Below, piece after piece: positions 45,061-55,472 of a stretch of 64,000 nucleotides of DNA. Position numbers and translations under genes: made by a program. A model generated the notes under the pieces. The model was not told the origin of the DNA, did no database searches, and saw only the letters and a list, made by a program, of their open reading frames with translations. Each line of letters begins with the position of its first letter. Position 1 is the first letter of the stretch. Origin of the DNA: Eopsaltria australis (taxonomy: Eukaryota > Chordata > Aves > Passeriformes > Petroicidae); contig JAVTVJ010000296.1 in assembly GCA_034509425.1 (NCBI GenBank), positions 2,535,001-2,599,000 on the forward strand, in the 5' to 3' direction.

Positions 45061-45654
45061 CTAGAAAATGCCTAATCTTAAACATATATTTAAGACAAAC
45101 CTGTTCAGTAAAGCTGAAATCACTGAGACTTCAGCATGTGCTCCAATCTGTGCTCTAGAGCCAGAGCTTGCAATGCCTCAGAGTTGGAGAATCCCTGGAA
45201 AAGGGGTTGCCTTCCTTCTCTTCACAATGCCTGAATATTTCATAGCCCCAGGATGAAGCAGTGAGGGCATCTGTGTTTCAAGAAAACATGTTTAACACAG
45301 AGAGATTTGTAGCTTAGGGCAAAAGCAGCAGGAATGTTGCCTGTGTCGTTCCCCAGACTCCCCTGAGCTTCCTGCCCAATTTCAGGCTGCTCATAAAATG
45401 CCAATATAACAGAAAATAATTATAATAATAAAATAAAACCTCCCTCTCCCACTGCACTTTGCAAGACTGTGACTGTGTGTTTCATGGCCATCATACATTT
45501 AAAAGTCTTCCAGTGGGCAGCTGTGTGTCTTCTGGTTTGCTGCACAAAAGTGTTATTCTTCCAAATGTGTTTGTCCTTTGTATTCCCAAAGCCACAGAAT
45601 CCTCTGTCCCATTTCCCACAGCTCTGTGCCACGGCCAGCCCAGGTGAGAGCCCA
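45061..45654. other. Unassigned sequence between CR1 copies
   Basis: No gene or repeat recognised. Confidence 0.4.
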
Positions 45655-45795
45655 GGGTGTGCCACAAGCCCAAAAACTGTGGCTGCCCCATCCCTGGAAG
45701 TGTTCCAGGCCAAGTTGGACAGGGCTTGGAGCAACCTGGGACAGTGGAAGGTGTCCCTGTCCATGGCAGGGGGCTGGAATGGGGTGGGCTTTAAG
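45655..45795 (+). mobile_element. CR1 LINE 3' end fragment
   Basis: Encodes SLEVFQAKLDRAWSNLG in one frame (CR1 ORF2 tail), then GGACAGTGGAAGGTGTCCC and CATGGCAGGGGGCTGG. The last CR1 bases are replaced by an unrelated stretch before the TTTA array. Confidence 0.92.
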
Positions 45796-45814
45796 AGCAT
45801 ATGGCCAGAGGTGC

Positions 45815-45817
45815 TTT

Positions 45818-45852
<35 letters not shown>

Positions 45853-45853
45853 C
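45815..45853. repeat. (TTTA)n microsatellite
   Basis: About nine TTTA units just after a CR1 fragment. Confidence 0.95.
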
Positions 45854-46073
45854 TTTAAAACCCTATTTTAGTGGTCCCTCAGTCACAGACTCCTCAAACA
45901 GGCACGTTTCTTGTGACTGGATAGCAGCACAGACAGCAAATTGTGTGTCCTTGGCTAGAAAGCTCTTTCTGCACAAATTTATGCTGGATTGGTAAATCTT
46001 CCCGTGATTATTTCATTTGTTGAGCTTCTGTGGCTGAAAACACAAGGAATTTTGTGAAATGTAATGTTTTGGG

Positions 46074-46185
46074 GCAAGGCCAGGTTGGAAGGGGCTTGGA
46101 GCAGCCTGGGATAGTGGAAGGTGTCCCTGTCCATGGCAGGGGCTTGGACCAAAGGTGTCTCTAAGGTGCCTTCCAGTTCTGGGAC
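46074..46185 (+). mobile_element. CR1 LINE 3' end fragment
   Basis: Sense end with AAGGCCAGGTTGGAAGGGG, CTTGGAGCAGCCTGGGATAG, GGAAGGTGTCCCTGTCC, CATGGCAGGGGCTTGGACC. Only the last hundred bases remain. Confidence 0.9.
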
Positions 46186-47743
46186 TAGACTATGCAACTC
46201 TGCTGGAAGGACTAAAAGGATCGGGCATTGTTGTATTTCAGCTTGGCTTCACTTCAGATTTATCCTGGAGACCACACCAGAGGCTCCAGGAAAAACCCCA
46301 ACCCCAGGGCCATGGCCATCAACTCCTCTCTGACCTCAGTAGGGCTGGGATATCATCCCACATCCCATAAAGATGCTCCAGCCTCTTCCCAAATCCTATA
46401 TCAGCGTGCTTTGAGATTCACTTGACGGCCCCAAACCTGAACTCCCTGACCCTGGGGATGGCTGGAAAACATCCCACCTCCACTAAAGCTTGGGAAAGCC
46501 ACCTGAGATGGAAAACAGGCTGCTGGGGCTGAGTTTGGAGCTGATTCCCCAGGAAGAGGAAAAGCTGAGTGTTTGTGGTGTATGTGCCCAGCTTTGCCAA
46601 CCCAGCTCGTCTGTGGCAGCAAACAGACAGAGATTTGCAGTAATTGAATGGAATAATACACTGGAAATTTTAAATGTATTTCATTCAGAGATAAATTAGG
46701 CTGTAATTAAATGGTGTCAATTAATGCACTGCCCAGTGGATACAGTAATTGCTTTTTTTTGGGAGGCAACATGGCAATGTCTACTCATTCCTAAAGGGAT
46801 TATGATGCTGATTTAACCTGGTGGAGGTTTAAACACCAACCCCGTGTGCCACAGCCCAGTGCAACAAACCCAAAAGTTCACTTTGATCACAAAACTACAG
46901 TTCATGCATCCCCTAATCCCTCTCCTGCTCCCATCTAGAGCAGCCAAGAATTAGCACTGGTTTCACAGAGGAAATGTGGATCCTGCTCCTTTCCTGCCCC
47001 AAAAGCTGAGGATGTCTTTTTACAGGGGGTTTTCTTTAAGGATGACAAAGGGAAAGGGATCACCTTATCCTCAGCTGTCTGCTCTGTATCTGTACAAGAC
47101 CACCAGTTTAACCATTAAAACTACTGGAAGTTTAATGCCAGAGTTTCTGAAGAACCTCAAAGAAACCCATTTGGATTTGTGGGTTTGTGGCATGAAGTTT
47201 ATCCCAAATTACTCTCAGGTTTCCCTCCTCTATGGAAAATCCTGCAGCAGGAGTAGAAAAAGTATTTCCCAAAATTTTAAGGGCTCCCTGTGACTGTCCT
47301 CCCAAGCAGCTCCTGGAGCCCTACACGTTGGATTTTCCACCCCCCTTCATCTCTCCCCCTTGCCTTGCTGCCTGCTGAGTTCATTCCCCTCCCTCCGAGC
47401 TGCCCTCTCCTTTCATCCCTCTTTTAATGAGCTAAATTGCAGTTAACGATTCTCCTCTTTACTGCAACAGGGGTAGGAACCGGGTTAAAATTCGGGGCTG
47501 TTCCCTCGGGCTCCCTGCAAATTCAGTCTAAGCCAAGGGAGTGAATTTGCCACAGGTGCTGGAGGTAACTCCTGGCAAGACTTATGGCTACACCAGCAAA
47601 GGCAGCCCTAAAAACATATTGATTTTCCAGGCAGCATCACTTCCCTCAGAGTAACTCCAGGTTTACTCACTGTCAATTTTTCTGCTCTTTTTTTTTAGTT
47701 AGACTGGAAGTTTATTTTGCAAACAGAGCAGCTGAGGACTTGT
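46186..47743. other. Unassigned sequence, possible element at 46630-46830
   Basis: 46630-46830 has dense TAATT words (GCAGTAATTGAATGG, GGCTGTAATTAAATGG, GTCAATTAATGCACTG, ACAGTAATTGC) in unique sequence and might be regulatory. 47440-47490 has GTTAACGATTC and AACCGGGTTAAAATTCGGGG. No gene supported; the 105-codon frame at 46976 is a chance ORF. Confidence 0.35.
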
Positions 47744-47784
47744 AAATATATATATACATGTATTTATTTTTACATGTGTGTGTG

Positions 47785-47832
<48 letters not shown>

Positions 47833-47854
47833 CACACACATATATAGATGTGTA
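47744..47854. repeat. Compound (TA)n-(TG)n microsatellite
   Basis: TATATATA runs on either side of GTGTGTG, followed by an unbroken (TG)n of about 15 units at 47799-47829 and then CACACACA. Alternating purine-pyrimidine sequence over more than 80 bases. Confidence 0.97.
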
Positions 47855-48508
47855 TCTTCAGGATGGATATTTGGGGAAATCTTTAGATTTTTGCAGCTTA
47901 CACCACCCAGTGCCTCCAACCCAAGGGTGGAAGCTGGCACGAGGTGAACCCAAAACTGAGCCCCTGTTTGGAGAGGAGCCGTGGTGTTCCTGCAGTGGCT
48001 GAGGAGGAAGGATGGGGAGCAGCCCTCACCAGTTAATTTTAACAAAGCACACATTTTCCTGGCTCCGTCATGGACTTGCATATTTTAACTCCTATCTTCT
48101 GTTCAGCAGCTAAAAAGAGACTTTCATTCCCGTTTTGGCTGCTGTGCCTCGTTTCCCATTCCCGGGCTGTCACACAGGCTCTATTCTTGCAGCCACCCAG
48201 TGCTGATAACGGGGGAAGGACGAGACACCCCAGAGCTGCTCCCTCAAACAGGTGGGGGTTTCCTGCAAGCACCAACTTCCACAAGCCCATCACTGTTATG
48301 GCTGTGGCAAGCATGGAATATGAATCAGCAAGGAGGCTGAATTAGCTTTCTGCCCACAGCTCTTCCCAAGGAATTCTCACAGAGATATATTTGTGTTTAA
48401 GGGAAGAGATTAGAGGGAGCCATAGAAATGCAATCCATCATCCACAATTAGGAATAAAGGAGGGCAGGGCCAAGAGAAAGTTTCTGTCTTTCAGTCTTTT
48501 TTCAGGAC
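47855..48508. other. Unassigned sequence between two dinucleotide arrays
   Basis: No gene or transposon recognised. Confidence 0.4.
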
Positions 48509-48534
48509 TTTATATATATGTATGTATTTTTAAA

Positions 48535-48565
<31 letters not shown>

Positions 48566-48855
48566 CTGTTATATGTATATATAAATATATATGCTATTAT
48601 AGGTATATATAAATACATATGTATATCTATGCTATTATATGCTATTATATGTATATATAAATATATATGCTATTATATATATAAATATATATAGAGACAC
48701 AGGCACACACACATATATATACACACATATATATTCATATATTCAAGAATTTTTGTTACAATTTAAGCTATGCACTATACATATATATTTACAAATATAT
48801 CATGCATAAATCTTTTTTTAGATATCGATATTGATATATGAATTATATAGGTATG
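48509..48855. repeat. AT-rich array with (TG)n and TGCTATTATA units
   Basis: About 350 bases of TATATA-type sequence. It includes a (TG)n core at 48544-48566 and a repeated motif TATATATGCTATTATATG with several copies between 48566 and 48680, then CACACA/TATATA. Probably expanded microsatellite rather than a transposon. Confidence 0.95.
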
Positions 48856-50930
48856 TGCACACTGTACCTACCCACAAGCAGCCAAAAGAAGCAGAAAACC
48901 TGCTTGCCTTGCCCAAGGCCTGACACATCATCACCCAAAGGAAGTTTTATCCCAGAATTTCACCTCTTTTTTTCCCTGAAAGACTCAACTCCAGGAATCG
49001 AGTGAATCTTTTGCAACCACAGTTTTCTTCCAAAGGAAACCAGAAAAAGCTGTTTAATCAAAGGTTTATTCTTATTGCCATCATTTCATCATCAACATCT
49101 CACCATCAACATCCTGGTGATACTCTGAGCTCCCAACAAGATCAGGAGGATTCTCAAGGGACCTCCCTCTATTGAAGGAGGGAACTGAAGCATCAGCAAA
49201 AACCACACCTCAACTTAACCAAGACATAAATCATTGCAAAACTCAGATTTCCACACCAACACACAGCCCCAGCACCCTTGTCCCTGCCTCTCCCAGGAGG
49301 AACTTTCAGGAGCACTGAACTTACCCAAAACCATTTCCAAAAGACCTGATTTGCTTGGAAAGTGTGGGAGGTGAAAGGTTCCTTTAAGGAGATTTAAAGT
49401 GAACACCATTAGCAGTACATTGTTCATTCAGCCCCTCTATCCATGACATGAGAACAAAATGATCTGATCTAAGCAAAACTTCTGGTTTCATAGCAACAAA
49501 GAATTTTATTTTTTTTTTTAGTGGGGAAATATAATGCAAATCAGTGCTTAGGTGCATAACTTGTGACTACTTTATTTCCTGTACTAGAGTCTGTTGAAAC
49601 ACTATTAAAATATAATTTAACTAAATGGCTTCCTGGAAAATAGTATTAAAAAAAACCCTTTCTAGTTTAAAAGTCAAAAAATGTCAAAGTGGTTCATGCA
49701 TGAAAAATAAAAATGCTGTTTAGCTCTTACGTAAGTCTTTCCATGAGATCTCAAAATAATTTTGGAAGAAAGTAGTGTGGATTGCTCTTCCCTAGTGCTG
49801 GGAATCAAGAGCCATATCTTGAAGAACAGACATCTCCACTAAATCTACTAGAACCAGGTTATTTTGAATTTTGGATCACAGCAGGTCTTTCTGCCTTACA
49901 GATTTGGGGTGAAAATGGCCACGGCTCCCACGCTGGGCCTGTGCTGGGTGTTCCAGGCACAGAGCAGACCTGAGGGATAAATACCAGTTTTACAGGTAAA
50001 AAATAATTTCTTATGCAGATGTTTTCAGCCTTGATCTTGAGGCAAGTTGGATTCACGGTCTTCAGTCCTGACAAGGAGCGATGGCTAAATTTTATCTGGC
50101 TCTGGGAGCAGAAGAAATTGGACCACGATTTTCTGAGCAGTTCATTTACAAGCTACTTCAAGGACCCCAGGTTCCCAATCAAAGCAAAATTTGGCCAGCC
50201 CAGATCTTGCCTTTAATCTTCTTTGTTTTCTGCAAAATAAGGAAATAGTTCCATCAGGGCAATCAAATCTATGAATTTTCAGGAATATTTTTATTGTAAG
50301 TCCCTCCCACAGGCTGACACTTCCAGAGTTTCCCTTCCCCACTGGGAAAATGAGGCTTAAAGGATTTTAGGGTGATGGTCAGAGGGGGACAACTGACTGG
50401 TGTGACAACTGAGGTCACACCAAATCCCCCCCACCCCCAAAAATGTGCTCAAATGCCTCACTGCCCTTCCCCAAAGAAAAAATGCTCCAGATGTTTAATC
50501 CAAACTCCCTGGCTGCTATTTAGAGCCTTTATGTCTTTTCATGTCCCTGATGAGCACTAACAGAGAAACATTAGCACATAATATAAAATATTAAACACCT
50601 GTTGTAAATATTAAATTATATACAAGTACAACCTGGCAAAGATAATGCTCAATACTTTGTTTACATTGCTGCTGATTAATATTGGAGATTAAAATTAATA
50701 CTCACACAACATAAACATCAACATGCTTTTAGCATGCAATTAAGACAAACAATTTCATCAGCACAAAATGTTCTCGTCCTTTCAAAACGAGACACATTAA
50801 AAACAAAGCTGCCCTGAAAATATCACTGAAATCAAACTCCAAGTGCAAAACATTTGAATCATTAGAGATTTTTTTCCCCCCACTTTGGAAATGCTGTTTT
50901 CCATGCTAGAAGGCCACAGTTGGAGGCAGT
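48856..50930. other. Unassigned AT-rich sequence
   Basis: No gene or recognised CR1. 50570-50780 is AT-rich, with TGCTGATTAATATTGG, TTTTAGCATGCAATTAAG and similar words, and may contain a regulatory element. ORFs are short. Confidence 0.35.
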
Positions 50931-51185
50931 TAGAAATTAAGAAAGAGGGTGGGTTTAGATGGGATATTGGGAAGAAATTCTTCCCTGTGAGAGTGAGGAG
51001 GCCCTGGCACAGAGAAGCTGTGATTGTCCCATTCCTAAAGGTGTCCAAGGCCAGGATGGATGGGGTTTGAAGGAACCTGGGATAGTGGAAAGTGTCCCTG
51101 CTCACGTCAGGGAGTTGGACTAGATAGGCATGAAGGTTCCTTCCAACCCAAACCATCCTGGGATTCCATTCTGGGTTCTGTGAAA
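50931..51185 (+). mobile_element. CR1 LINE 3' fragment with ORF2 C-terminus
   Basis: One frame carries FRWDIGKKFFPVRV, the CR1 ORF2 tail, from GGGTTTAGATGGGATATTGG. About 10 bases normally present between CTGGCACAG and AGAAGCTGTG are missing. The 3' end is intact (CCAACCCAAACCATCCTGGGATTCC). Confidence 0.94.
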
Positions 51186-51394
51186 TCCCACCATGATGGG
51201 CAGATCCTCATCCTCTCCATCACAATGCCTGTCCCCTCTTCACTACTGCAACATGGCTCCTGGTATTTTCTGTCCTGAAAAAGCCATTAAAAAGGGGATG
51301 AGTTGAGACAATTGTTGGATTTAAGGTACATGAGGTCTTCTTTGGCAAGGCTCACTGCTGGAAAGTGACTATGGGAGAAGGGTGCAAACAAACT

Positions 51395-51735
51395 GATCAG
51401 AGCCCAGAGGGGTGAGACAAAGGTGGTCAGAGGTCAGGAAAACCTGAAGTTGGAAGGAAATGGGGAAAAAAAGACTGAGGGAAGGGCTTCCACCAGTTCT
51501 CAGAGGTACAACAGCCCTTCAGAGAGTTCTCCATGGCCACTGCAGGCAGGACAAGGAGGGGTGAATTAAAGTGCAGCACATTCGAGGGAGGCTTAAGGAA
51601 ATCTTTCTTAAGGAAATCTTAATTAACAAGGTTAATTAAGCAGGGGTATAGATTAGGTGGGGAAGCACAGGAGCCCACGTCACTGGAAATCTTTAAGAAC
51701 AAGTTGGACAAGCGTGTAGGAATGACGTGGAGCAG
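51395..51735 (+). mobile_element. Older CR1-type LINE 3' fragment
   Basis: Words in CR1 order but a different, older lineage: AAAAAGACTGAGGGAAGG, AGGACAAGGAGGGGTGAATTAAAGTGCAGC, GATTAGGTGGGGAAGC, ACTGGAAATCTTTAAGAACAAGTTGG, ACAAGCGTGTAGGAATGACGTGG. It is interrupted at 51592-51640 by a short duplication and a palindrome. Confidence 0.65.
51592..51640. repeat. 14-bp direct duplication next to a perfect 10-bp hairpin
   Basis: CTTAAGGAAATCTT occurs at 51592-51605 and again at 51607-51620. Overlapping its end, CTTAATTAAC (51618-51627) and its exact reverse complement GTTAATTAAG (51631-51640) flank the loop AAG. The whole lies inside the old CR1 copy. Confidence 0.85.
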
Positions 51736-52074
51736 AGCGTCACCCTGGAACGGGTGATGTGTTAAACACACACCTCTTTGCTCTGATCGCTCTCATCCCC
51801 TGCATTTTATCTCCACAGGAGTCTGTCCAGCTGGATTTTAGCCACATGGGAGCTAAGAGGTGCATTAGCTCCTCAGCAAGCTCTCAGACATCAACCAGCA
51901 CAAGAGGAGACTGAGCCCAGGAGACGTCTGGGATGTCCCACTGCTCTGGTGGAGCAGCACCAAGCCTGAAAATCCCGTGGCTGATGCCTCTGCAGGGAAC
52001 CAGGCAGAATGTAAAGCAGAGGAGGCAAAATGTGGGTGTGTAATTAGGTGACAGCACATGTCCTGGCAGATGAT
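51736..52074. other. Unassigned sequence
   Basis: No gene or repeat recognised. Confidence 0.4.
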
Positions 52075-52240
52075 TGCAGTGCTAAAGCGTGCCATATGCT
52101 GCGGCTCCTATGGAAATCTTCCTCGGCTGACATCATTACGGAGCATTTGGGAACATACGCCGCTCCCTTATGTTTTCTCTGTCCTTCCTAAATGTTGCCA
52201 AGCGCCAGATACCTAAACACAATTAACCTCTGACATCTCA
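52075..52240. promoter_or_regulatory. Candidate conserved non-coding element
   Basis: Compact single-copy block with retained CpGs: AAAGCGTGCCATATGCTGCGG, TCCTCGGCTGACATCATTACGG, ACATACGCCGCTCCC, GCCAAGCGCCAG, ending ACACAATTAACC. Contains CATATG and TGACATCA-type words. No repeat match. Conservation not tested. Confidence 0.4.
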
Positions 52241-53149
52241 TTGAAAGGCCCTGCAGCAGCCTCAAAGAGCAGGGAGCTTCTCCCAAATATCCCTGGAGTG
52301 CTCTACCTGGAGAATGGCCCTCCAGAGCTGGGACAAATCCATAGGTGCTGCAGCAGCCAGCACTGGGAGCAGGCAGCTCTTCACCCAGCAAAGAACTGGT
52401 GAATCAGATGTGCCAAACTGGTCCCAGTTTGGGGTCCACAATGACAGGACAGGACAGAAATGAGGTGGAGTGTCCAGACAGTGCCCAGGGCATCCCAGCC
52501 ATGACCTGGAGCTCAGCAGCCTGAAAGCTCCCGGTGCAAATCGTTAAGGAATTTAGAAATGTTAGATCAGAGGGAAGGCAAGGGAAGGGAAATTGCCAAC
52601 AGGGATTTTTCCAGAGCAAATTCCTGTCAATCCTTCCTGCTCTTTGACAGGAGAACCAGCGGGGAGGATGGAGGGGAGGGAGGATGGAGGAAGGGGAGGA
52701 TGAAGGAGAGGAGGATGCAGGGAAGCTGTAGCTGGGACAGAGCCTCGCTCAGGGCAGGCTCCTGGCACCGTCTTGGCTGACGACTTTGCCAACAAAGGAA
52801 ACCTGATCCGGGTGAGGTTATAAAGGGAGGGCACAACAGAGGAGAGGATACCTGCACCCCTCCAGGCATTCCCTGCCAGGCTGCAAGAGGCACCCAGCAC
52901 CCATAGATTCAAAATTTGCGTTAGCAACTCAGTGGTAGACTCGAGAGTGTGTCAGAAAATGTGTGGATAACCCTGGGCTGTGAGAACTTCCAGTTTTTTG
53001 GAAGGCAGATAGTTAGAAACAATAAATTCATGACATTTGTTTTGAGTGAGCTACACAAAATCCAGTAAGTGCAAAGAGGTAAAGGGGCTGTGTTTTGGAT
53101 GGATAAATAACACCCAAATCTAGGCTGGGGAACAGCATTTGGATTGGTC
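52241..53149. other. Unassigned sequence with GGA-rich patch
   Basis: 52660-52724 is a purine-rich GGAGGATGG-type low-complexity stretch. No gene supported; overlapping frames in this patch are composition artefacts. Confidence 0.45.
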
Positions 53150-53425
53150 TAAAACACCATAAAAACAGCTGAGGAGGCTGTGGTGGGCCCCAGCTTGGGA
53201 TGATGCTCAGGAGGGAAAGGTCAGGGCCAGGGCCACCTTTGTGTGCACCCATGGGAGGTGACAGAGGTGACAGCTCTCCCTGGGCACGAGGCAATGCTCC
53301 ACAAGGCTTAAGGATAACACAGATGAGCTGGAGCTGGTCCAGGAAAGAGCAACCTGACATGGTCTGGAAACAACAGCCAACGCAGAAGGGATTAAAGAAT
53401 TGGGGGCTGCAGACTTTTTCACCAT
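53150..53425 (+). mobile_element. Possible old CR1-type LINE fragment
   Basis: Part near 53325-53410 reads GAGCTGGAGCTGGTCCAGG, AAAGAGCAACCTGACATGG, AGAAGGGATTAAAGAATTGG, matching the CR1 ORF2 area for LERVQ-type residues. The boundaries are uncertain and the upstream part is poorly matched. Confidence 0.4.
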
Positions 53426-53433
53426 CTGCTATT

Positions 53434-53462
53434 AAAAAAAAAAAAAGAGAGAGAGAGAGAGA
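53434..53462. repeat. (A)13(GA)7 microsatellite
   Basis: Homopolymer followed by GA dinucleotides. Confidence 0.95.
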
Positions 53463-55338
53463 AAACAAGCTCAGGTTTTGTCTGCTTTACCCGGAGACAG
53501 GGTGATAATTGGATACATTCAGCTGCCTGTTTCACAATAAGCAGCTTCACAGCAGTGGTTGGCTCCCCAAAGTGGGTCTCTGGCTCCTGGGCTGAGGTTT
53601 CCCAGGCAGCACCTTCCCTTTGCAGCAATGCAACACAGCACACAAAGCTTGCTCACCATTTTCCTCCACCACCCTGCTCACCCTTGGCTGCTTTTTAACC
53701 CCAGTGATGAGGTCCTTTTATTTCTATTAATTTTACAAAAGTTGTTGCCCTGTGAACACCTGTGTGTGTTTCACTGGACCTGTCCCGGAACAGCCACACG
53801 CAGTGTTCTTTAAATTTCTGCTTTCCACCATTTTTTTGCAAGGCTGTTTCTCAAATCACTTCTTTGCAGTAGTGCTTTTTTTTTGGTGGCTTTTTCCCTT
53901 GGGTGGGTTCTCTGAATTTTTTGATTTCCAGTGGAGGCCTGGGCATCCTAAGGAAGTGGGATAAGAGTCCCCCTCACACGGGGTGGGCAGAGCAGACATG
54001 GTGCCCATTGTTCTCTGCATCCGCCGTGGCTACAAGAGGAGGAAATCGGCTTTATCTGGAGCAAAGAAAGACATCCATGAGGAAAATTATTGGGAAAAAC
54101 TTCCTGGCAGTGGCAGAGCATTGCATGGGAACAGACACCACAGGCAAGGGCGGAAGCAGCCACGGTTTTAAGGCACAGCCTTGCTGGAGATGCTGCCCCA
54201 AACACAGGGAGGGGACGTTGTCACCTCATGGGACACACCTGAACCTGTCCCAAAGGTTTCCCCTCTCTCCCTACCCCATTACATCACTTTTTTGGGGTCC
54301 CTGCATCCCCTCTCTGCTGACAGCACCAAGCTCCAGGGTCTCTCACCCTCACTCTCTCACTGAGCACCCCTTTAAAGGCTGAGAAGATTCCACCCTTCCT
54401 GAAGGGCTGGGAGAGGGGAAGAGGTTTTTTACAGGGCTCTGAGGTGGATGGGGGTGAGGGTGGGGGTTTCATCTCCCCTCAGGAGCAGCATTTGGCAGGG
54501 GGAGGTGCCTGGAGGTATCCACTGAAGCCCCCTGCCATTGTCAGTGTGCAGGAATGTGCTGCAGGGTGTGCTCTGGAGCCCACCCAAGCATCCTCTGCAT
54601 GCAGGAGGTCCCTGCTAATGGGAAAGCCACCTGTTATTCCCTCAAAAACACACAGAAATATAACCCAGTTTCTGCTAGCCCTAGCCAAGCAACCAAAAAC
54701 CCCAAAGCGCTGCAAGCTGCCTTTTAACAAAATGATTCCCTTTGAATAATATTGAAGGGGAGAAAATAGAGCAGAGCCAGCCCAAGTTGCCACAGCCACC
54801 ATGGCAGCAGCCAACACCAAGAGCAGAGTAAGCTACTGGCTCATAAATCCCATGTCTAGTGGGTTTTCCTTATTTTTTTATTTGTTAGGGGGGCAGAAAA
54901 ATCAAACAATGCAATCTGTTGTTCACATGGCACTTCTCAGGTGTCTCCCTGCCCCTAATCTGGGATAAAAACTATAGAGTGCTGAGCTGTAGGACACATC
55001 TGAGCATGGCAATGTGGGCTGGGATGGATGTCTCAGGAGGTTCTGCCACTCACCGTGGGCACACATTTCCTGAAAAGCCAGAGAACAGCAAAAAAAAAAA
55101 AGCTCTTCCCTTCCACCTGTGTCCTTGCTAATCACCTCAGCAGATGTCTCAGCCCATCAGGTGGGGTGGAGGGAACCCCTCCTTGTCCCAGCAGGTCCCC
55201 AGGCCTCGTGCTGGCCACCAGAGCCATTTGGATGCCCATGGAATGGCACAAAGCCGGGTGGCTCCGAGCCAGAGCCCGGGCTGGCAGACCTGCAGGCAGG
55301 AGGGTGCCACCAGGGCTCTGCCAACAAGCTGCTCCTGG
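53463..55338. other. Unassigned sequence
   Basis: The longest frame (159 codons, 53903-54382) has no recognised domain and no coding signature. No transposon seen. Confidence 0.4.
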
Positions 55339-55472
55339 CATCCTCTGCTCCCCAGCATCCCTGCCCTCCCCACAGCCTTTGTGGCATCCTCTGCTCCCCA
55401 GCATCCCTGCCCTCCCCACAGCCTTTGTGGCATCCTCTGCTCCCCAGCATCCCTGCCCTCCCCACAGCCTTT
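55339..55472. repeat. 46-bp minisatellite, 2.9 copies
   Basis: A 46-base unit starting CATCCTCTGCTCCCCAGC repeats at 55339, 55385 and 55431, the third copy ending after 42 bases. The copies look identical over the aligned bases, suggesting a recent duplication. As 46 is not a multiple of three, each copy is read in a different frame, producing several long chance ORFs. Confidence 0.95.

Noticed and set aside
55339..55472. CRISPR-like array
   Set aside because: Units are directly adjacent with no spacers, and the genome is vertebrate.
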